The notes beneath the pieces were generated by a model. That model worked only from the letters and a program-made list of their open reading frames with translations, was not told the origin of the DNA and did not search any database. A DNA stretch of 9,964 bases, taken from assembly GCA_036502105.1 (NCBI GenBank), contig DASXZE010000003.1:1-9964 (forward strand), written 5' to 3'. Shown one piece after another: positions 6,071-9,964 of the stretch. The stretch comes from Angelobacter sp036502105 (lineage in GTDB: Bacteria > Acidobacteriota > Terriglobia > Terriglobales > Acidobacteriaceae). Position 1 is the stretch's first letter. Each line of letters opens with the position of its first letter. The position numbers and the translations under genes are program-made.

Positions 6071-7033
6071 CTATTTCGGCCTCTGCGTCAGTGCTGGCGT
6101 TGGAGTTGAATCAACAGCTCCCGGTTGCCGCGGCAGCCATGCTCCCGGATTCTGCGCTGCAGCCGGATCAAAGCCGAAGTCCCACACAAATAAATTGATC
6201 TGTTTTTTATCCAGCAACTCCACCACGGCATATTCGCCCGGCGGCAAAGGCTCAGTGGGCGTGAGCTTGGTCCAATCGCCCAGCGCGGACGCAGTCAGGG
6301 GAATCCACGTTTCTTTTTGATCGACTTTTCCGAACATTGCAACATTCAGCTTTCCCACCACGCGCAGGTCTTTCTTTTTCTCGGCGCGCACCAGCGCATA
6401 GCGGTTTGCTTTCTGCTCTTTGTCAGAGGCCTTTTGCGTAAAGGCCGGCTCCGTGCTGCCGGTTGTATCCACGTTCATAAAAATAACCGGCTGGGCCACG
6501 TGGGACTGCACCCGCGCACGCTCGCCTTTCAACTCCAGCGTCTGCGTGGACGATCCACCAAGTGGATTCATCACAGAGCGCAGTATGTTGCGGCTGGTGT
6601 GCTTATTGAGGTCGCTTCCGTTCTGAATCAACTCCACCAGCTGCGGTTCGTTCTTGAATGTGTCCAGCAGAAAAACACCGCCGGTATTCGGCAGGCGCAG
6701 GCCGGGGACAACCAGCGGAGCTTCGCGCTCGTCGGCTTCGTCGGCCTTGGCAATTTCCTTGATGGTTGCGTCCCGCTCGGTCTCGCGCTCCTTGTTGTAT
6801 TTCTCCGTGGCCGGCCAGTCCACCAGCTCTTTGGGAATTTCCTCCCAGCCATAACGCTCAGCGCTGTAATAGCGCACGCGATCGCCGGTGACCTCCCACT
6901 GCGTGGACGCCTGGTACGTACCATCTTTCATGATCAGCCGCTTAGGGTTCTGCTGCGTCACAGCATGAGTGCCGGCAGCACAGAAAAAAATAATGAGTAC
7001 AAAAAAGAAAATATTCTTGATAAGACGCGTCAT
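6071..7033 (-). CDS. Secreted protein of unknown function
   Basis: I do not recognise a characterised family. The 320-aa protein begins with a clear signal peptide (MTRLIKNIFFFVLIIFFCAAGTHA, likely cut after THA at residue 24), so it is exported; the cysteine is not in a good lipobox. After it comes LIMKDGTYQASTQWEVTGDRVRYYSAERYGWEEIPKELVDW (about 33-73), a style seen in acidobacterial secreted proteins. Next is a charged, probably helical stretch (about 76-103, KERETERDATIKEIAKADEADER). A larger beta-rich part follows (about 105-300), with LPPGEYAVVELLDKKQINLFVWDFGFD near its end. A short Pro/Thr-rich tail closes the protein. ATG start with AAGG at 7041-7044, seven bases upstream. It is divergent from the M48 peptidase gene and could act with it in the envelope, but that is only neighbourhood inference. 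Confidence 0.8.
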   Translation of the reverse strand: MTRLIKNIFFFVLIIFFCAAGTHAVTQQNPKRLIMKDGTYQASTQWEVTGDRVRYYSAERYGWEEIPKELVDWPATEKYNKERETERDATIKEIAKADEADEREAPLVVPGLRLPNTGGVFLLDTFKNEPQLVELIQNGSDLNKHTSRNILRSVMNPLGGSSTQTLELKGERARVQSHVAQPVIFMNVDTTGSTEPAFTQKASDKEQKANRYALVRAEKKKDLRVVGKLNVAMFGKVDQKETWIPLTASALGDWTKLTPTEPLPPGEYAVVELLDKKQINLFVWDFGFDPAAAQNPGAWLPRQPGAVDSTPTPALTQRPK

Positions 7034-7121
7034 AAAGAGACCTTTTATTGAATGCAGAGTTCTTCCTCATTTTATAACCCGCTGGCTGCATCTCGCCGTT
7101 TTCCATCTCCACAAATTCAAG

Positions 7122-7213
7122 ACCTTGAAACACAGAGGAAAAAGAGGACACGGAGGAAAGAAGTCCAGATAACTGAAACGTATCTCTCCGCTGTTGCTCT
7201 GTGTTTCAAAGGT
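7122..7213. repeat. Inverted-repeat element in the divergent gap before the M48 peptidase gene
   Basis: The left arm ACCTTGAAACACAGAG (7122-7137) and the right arm CTCTGTGTTTCAAAGGT (7197-7213) are inverted copies with a single one-base difference in length. The left inner part is a purine-rich run (7131-7163) of repeated GAGGA-like units. It lies in the 240-bp gap between divergent genes, upstream of the peptidase ribosome-binding site. The arms and purine-rich interior resemble dispersed intergenic repeats rather than a gene. An open frame running through it from 7052 is judged spurious. Confidence 0.65.
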
Positions 7214-7273
7214 TTTGGTTTTCTGCTATCTTGCCCACATTCCCAGTTATTGTGCGCGGAGGCTGTTTTTCTT

Positions 7274-8593
7274 ATGAAACTGTTCGGCTCTCTTATTCTG
7301 CTCGTATTATGTCTTAGCGTTGTGCCTCACAGCGCAAACGCGCAAACGCCTGCCGCTTCACCTGCAACTGCAGCGAGCCCGGGCCCAGCTGCAACGCAGA
7401 CCACCGAATACACGCTCCCGCCAGACAAGCTGGTAAAAGCCAAAGCGCTATATGAGCTCCGCGGCAAGCTGCGGATCATTGACACCGCGTATTCATTGAT
7501 CATTCTGCTGGCCATTTTGTCTCTGGGAATCGCCGCCAAATATCGTGACTGGGCGGAGAAAGTCTCTGGTAATCGCTTTGTACAGGCTTTAATTTTCGTC
7601 CCGCTCTTCATGCTCACGCTCACCATTCTCGGTTTGCCGCTCGACGCCTATCAACAAAGCATCAGCCTGCAATATGGGCTCTCCGTTCAGGGCTGGGGAT
7701 CATGGCTGCGCGATGTGGCCATAGGAGAGGCGCTTTCTCTAGTGATATTTACATTTGCTATTTGGGGTATAACGAACCTTATCCGAAAAAGCCCCAGGCG
7801 CTGGTGGTTGTACACCGCGCTCATGGCGGTCCCATTTGTCGTTTTCCTTATCTTCCTGGCTCCGCTGGTGTTTGACCCTCTCTTTAACAATTTCACTCCG
7901 TTAGAAACAACAAATCCGCAGTTAGTTGACGCGATTGAGAGAGTCAGCGCACGGGCGGGCGAGGATATTCCGCGCAACCGAATCTTTCTGATGGACGCGA
8001 GCAAGAAGGTCACCACGGTTAACGCTTATGTGACCGGCTTTGGCCCCTCAAAACGCATTGTGATTTGGGACACCACGATCAAGAATGCCAGCACGCCAGA
8101 AACGCTTTTTGTTGTCGGACATGAGATGGGCCACTACGTTCTCAATCACGTACGAATCGGCATTGCCGCCACCGCCGTTGGTTTGCTGGTTGGCTTTTAT
8201 CTGCTTTATATCTTCGCAACCTGGGCCTTGGCACGCTTCCAGCAGCGCTGGCACATGCGCGAACTCAGCGACTGGGCCGCCGTGCCCATGCTGTTTCTGA
8301 TCTTCTCTATTCTCAGTATCGTTGCTCAGCCTATTGGCAGCACCTTTAGCCGCACGCTGGAACACAATGCTGACATCTACGGCCTGGAAGTTACCCATGG
8401 CATCAACGCCAATTCACAGGAAACTGCCGCGCACGCTTTCCAGGTATTGGGCGAGTTGAGTTTGTCTTATCCGTATCCCAGCAAGTTTGTGGTCTTCTGG
8501 TATGCCGACCATCCGCCCATCAATGAACGCGTACCTTTTGCTCACAACTATGATCCATGGGGCAAAGGCGAGCAGCCTAAGTACGTGAAGTAA
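7274..8593 (+). CDS. Membrane zinc metallopeptidase of family M48 (Ste24/CAAX protease 1-like)
   Basis: This is an integral-membrane metalloprotease of the Ste24 type. In bacteria such enzymes are usually linked to membrane or envelope protein turnover, and the substrate here is unknown. From the ATG at 7274 the protein has 439 aa. It has a signal-like N terminus (1-23, ending ANA), an Ala/Pro/Thr spacer, an M48 N-terminal region with several membrane helices (about 75-88, 105-120, 155-168 and 179-198), and the catalytic domain with HEMGH at 283-287 (zinc ligands His283 and His287, catalytic Glu284). Further helices follow, then EHNAD at 363-367 carrying the third zinc ligand Glu363, and WYADHPPINERV near the end. 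The frame is open back to 7052, but the 7274 start is preferred: CGGAGG is at 7257-7262, a signal peptide follows at once, and the longer version would translate an intergenic repeat. Confidence 0.92.
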   Translation: MKLFGSLILLVLCLSVVPHSANAQTPAASPATAASPGPAATQTTEYTLPPDKLVKAKALYELRGKLRIIDTAYSLIILLAILSLGIAAKYRDWAEKVSGNRFVQALIFVPLFMLTLTILGLPLDAYQQSISLQYGLSVQGWGSWLRDVAIGEALSLVIFTFAIWGITNLIRKSPRRWWLYTALMAVPFVVFLIFLAPLVFDPLFNNFTPLETTNPQLVDAIERVSARAGEDIPRNRIFLMDASKKVTTVNAYVTGFGPSKRIVIWDTTIKNASTPETLFVVGHEMGHYVLNHVRIGIAATAVGLLVGFYLLYIFATWALARFQQRWHMRELSDWAAVPMLFLIFSILSIVAQPIGSTFSRTLEHNADIYGLEVTHGINANSQETAAHAFQVLGELSLSYPYPSKFVVFWYADHPPINERVPFAHNYDPWGKGEQPKYVK

Positions 8594-8596
8594 TCA

Positions 8597-8693
8597 CTAG
8601 CCGCGAATTTTCGCGAATGAACACGAATCAAATATGATTTGCGTCTTTCGTATGCTCGGATAACCCGAACATCTACAGAAGATTCGCGGCTAC
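8597..8693. repeat. Inverted-repeat intergenic element, relative of the 5955-6018 element
   Basis: Perfect 11-bp inverted ends, TAGCCGCGAAT at 8598-8608 and ATTCGCGGCTA at 8682-8692, enclose about 73 bp. The first 33 bases (8597-8629) match the reverse complement of 5985-6017 at 28 of 33 positions, ending in CGCGAATGAACACGAATC in both. It begins four bases after the M48 peptidase stop and lies between convergent genes. No coding potential or transposase; probably a small mobile or REP-like palindromic element, perhaps also a transcription end. Confidence 0.75.
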
Positions 8694-8723
8694 TGTTTCT
8701 CGCCAGACCAACTGCTTAATGCT

Positions 8724-9964
8724 CTACTTCGTCTTATAGATGAACGTCACCTTGGTTTCTTCGTCCAGCACCAGCGCGCGGGCAAAGCGATACGATGTCC
8801 CTGCCCTTGGCACATCCACGCGAACAGGCAACACGCCAGCTACGCGCTTCTGGAGATTGAGCACATTATCTGACGCGCCGTTCTGCGGCAGAGCTTCCTG
8901 CTTTTTCTTGTCGCGATCTTTTCGCAACAAGGAACCGGCGACGAAACCTCCACCTGTGCCTGGAGAAAAAGTATTTGTCAGCTGGGCCTGGCTCATATCA
9001 ATCACCGGCGCGGCCGATGTGACCTCAACTGTCTCCGTGGTACTTCCCACCCTGAGCTGCATGTTAAAGCTTACGGGCCTTCCTGAGTTGTATCGCACAG
9101 ATCCTACGGTAGTCTGGAACCCTGGTGCGTCCGCATTGATTTTTATCCGGCCTGAAGACAGGTTCGAAAAATGCCACCTTCCCTCTGAGTCACTCTGCGT
9201 CGTCATTGTTCCGCCATTCTCCAACGTGAGCGTGACCTGGGTTCCGGGAATGACGGCTCCATTTTGATCAGTAATAACGCCACCCAGTTGACCACTGGTC
9301 ATTGACTCGCTCATCACGCCCGGAGAAATTTTCGCAAAATCCTCCAGCCTGTCATACTTCCGGACTGGAAAGCTCTTGAGAGAAACATTTGTGAACGCAC
9401 TCATCACCGTATCTCCAGGCTCCGTGAGAGGCGCTGATAGATTGGCCTCTGCAATCGCGTCACCCCCAAAATCCTTTACCTTGTACTGCTCCGGCAAAAA
9501 CAATTCCCACTCCAGCAGGCTGATGGGGATATCCATGCTGGGCAGTGCAAGCTCAGAACCGCCTTTTTTCGCGAATGGAGTGCCAGAGTGCATGAAGACA
9601 AATGACACTTCATACGGACCATTGGGACGGAAGCCGGTGCGCAGCAGCGGCACGCGATTGCCGTCTGGCCCTTGGACAGGTTTTACTTTTTCACCGGCCA
9701 CATCCGCTGAGACAATCGTAGCGCCCGCAGGCAGGGTAACTTTCAGGAATGGCTGTGCCTGGTTCTTCACGGTCAGTTTGACTTCAGTGAGTGTGCGGCC
9801 TTCCACCGTGACCAGCGTTGTAACTACGGCATGCTCTGCGACAGCAGCGAGCACGTTGCTATCAGGGAAGCGCGTCCACTCCAGCGCCAGCGTTGGATTT
9901 TCTGTGGGCTGGCGATGATAACGAAATGCCGCCTGCAGCGGAAAACGCGAGAGCGATCGCAGAT
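8724..9964 (-). CDS. Large surface protein with an embedded carboxypeptidase-regulatory-like (Oar-type) domain; 5' end outside the window
   Basis: The frame is open from the right edge to TAG at 8724, giving 412 visible residues; the true start lies beyond 9964. The GTG at 9854 is probably just an internal valine. About residues 1-215 are beta-rich and unrecognised (for example FLKVTLPAGATIVSADVAGEKVKPVQGP). About 225-320 form a carboxypeptidase-regulatory-like/Cna-B fold: GGVITDQNGAVIPGTQVTLTLENGG, then EGRWHFSNLSSGRIKINADAPGFQTT and VGSTTETVEVTSAAPVID. This module is typical of the N terminus of Oar-like TonB-dependent outer-membrane proteins, but here it lies near the C terminus with no barrel after it. 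A Gly-rich, then Lys/Asp-rich, linker leads to a final segment, GVLPVRVDVPRAGTSYRFARALVLDEETKVTFIYKTK. Probably exported, but the signal region is not visible. Function unknown. Confidence 0.8.
   Translation of the reverse strand, partial: LRSLSRFPLQAAFRYHRQPTENPTLALEWTRFPDSNVLAAVAEHAVVTTLVTVEGRTLTEVKLTVKNQAQPFLKVTLPAGATIVSADVAGEKVKPVQGPDGNRVPLLRTGFRPNGPYEVSFVFMHSGTPFAKKGGSELALPSMDIPISLLEWELFLPEQYKVKDFGGDAIAEANLSAPLTEPGDTVMSAFTNVSLKSFPVRKYDRLEDFAKISPGVMSESMTSGQLGGVITDQNGAVIPGTQVTLTLENGGTMTTQSDSEGRWHFSNLSSGRIKINADAPGFQTTVGSVRYNSGRPVSFNMQLRVGSTTETVEVTSAAPVIDMSQAQLTNTFSPGTGGGFVAGSLLRKDRDKKKQEALPQNGASDNVLNLQKRVAGVLPVRVDVPRAGTSYRFARALVLDEETKVTFIYKTK

Noticed and set aside
7052..7273. 74-residue N-terminal extension of the M48 peptidase
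   Set aside because: It translates an intergenic inverted repeat, has no family resemblance, and is followed by a standard signal peptide with its own ribosome-binding site at 7257-7262.

Overview
The window looks like chromosomal DNA from a bacterium of the phylum Acidobacteriota (Terriglobia-like). Three things point that way: a rodZ-type gene whose HTH region opens with the GAFGDRLRREREMRG block, a secreted protein carrying a carboxypeptidase-regulatory-like module of the Oar type that ends in VGSTTETVEVTSAAPVID, and short inverted-repeat intergenic elements between genes. The taxonomy is inferred from recognised protein style, not from a database search.

Left part (1-3773, all minus strand): rodZ, then metK, then ahcY, closed by a strong intrinsic terminator at 1-36. 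MetK makes S-adenosylmethionine and AhcY removes the S-adenosylhomocysteine left after methylation, so the pair forms the activated methyl cycle. The metK-ahcY gap holds a long imperfect hairpin, and the rodZ-metK gap holds a 13-bp palindrome. No known SAM or SAH riboswitch was recognised.

Middle part (about 3750-5881, plus strand): this is the most unusual region. A stretch of about 0.8 kb, comprising the first codons of rodZ, the divergent control region and a GAF domain, has been tandemly duplicated. The result is rodZ (minus) / control region A / solo GAF gene / rodZ 5' remnant / control region B / complete GAF-GGDEF diguanylate cyclase. The repeat offset is about 808-812 bp and the junction can be placed at about 4528-4534. 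The two GAF domains are still about 73% identical (hand count) with mostly conservative changes. A 34-bp block in the control regions is 100% identical in both copies. The upstream GAF gene has a one-base shift near its start compared with its twin and stops exactly at the duplication junction.

Right part (5882-9964): a secreted protein of unknown function (minus), a membrane M48/Ste24-like zinc metallopeptidase (plus), and the 3' part of a large surface protein (minus) that runs off the right edge. These are separated by three inverted-repeat elements (5894-6061, 7122-7213, 8597-8693). Two of these share a 33-bp sequence in opposite orientation.

The most reportable novelty is the tandem-duplicated sensor module with its perfectly preserved 34-bp control element, placed divergently from rodZ. 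No CRISPR array, tRNA, rRNA or transposase gene was seen.
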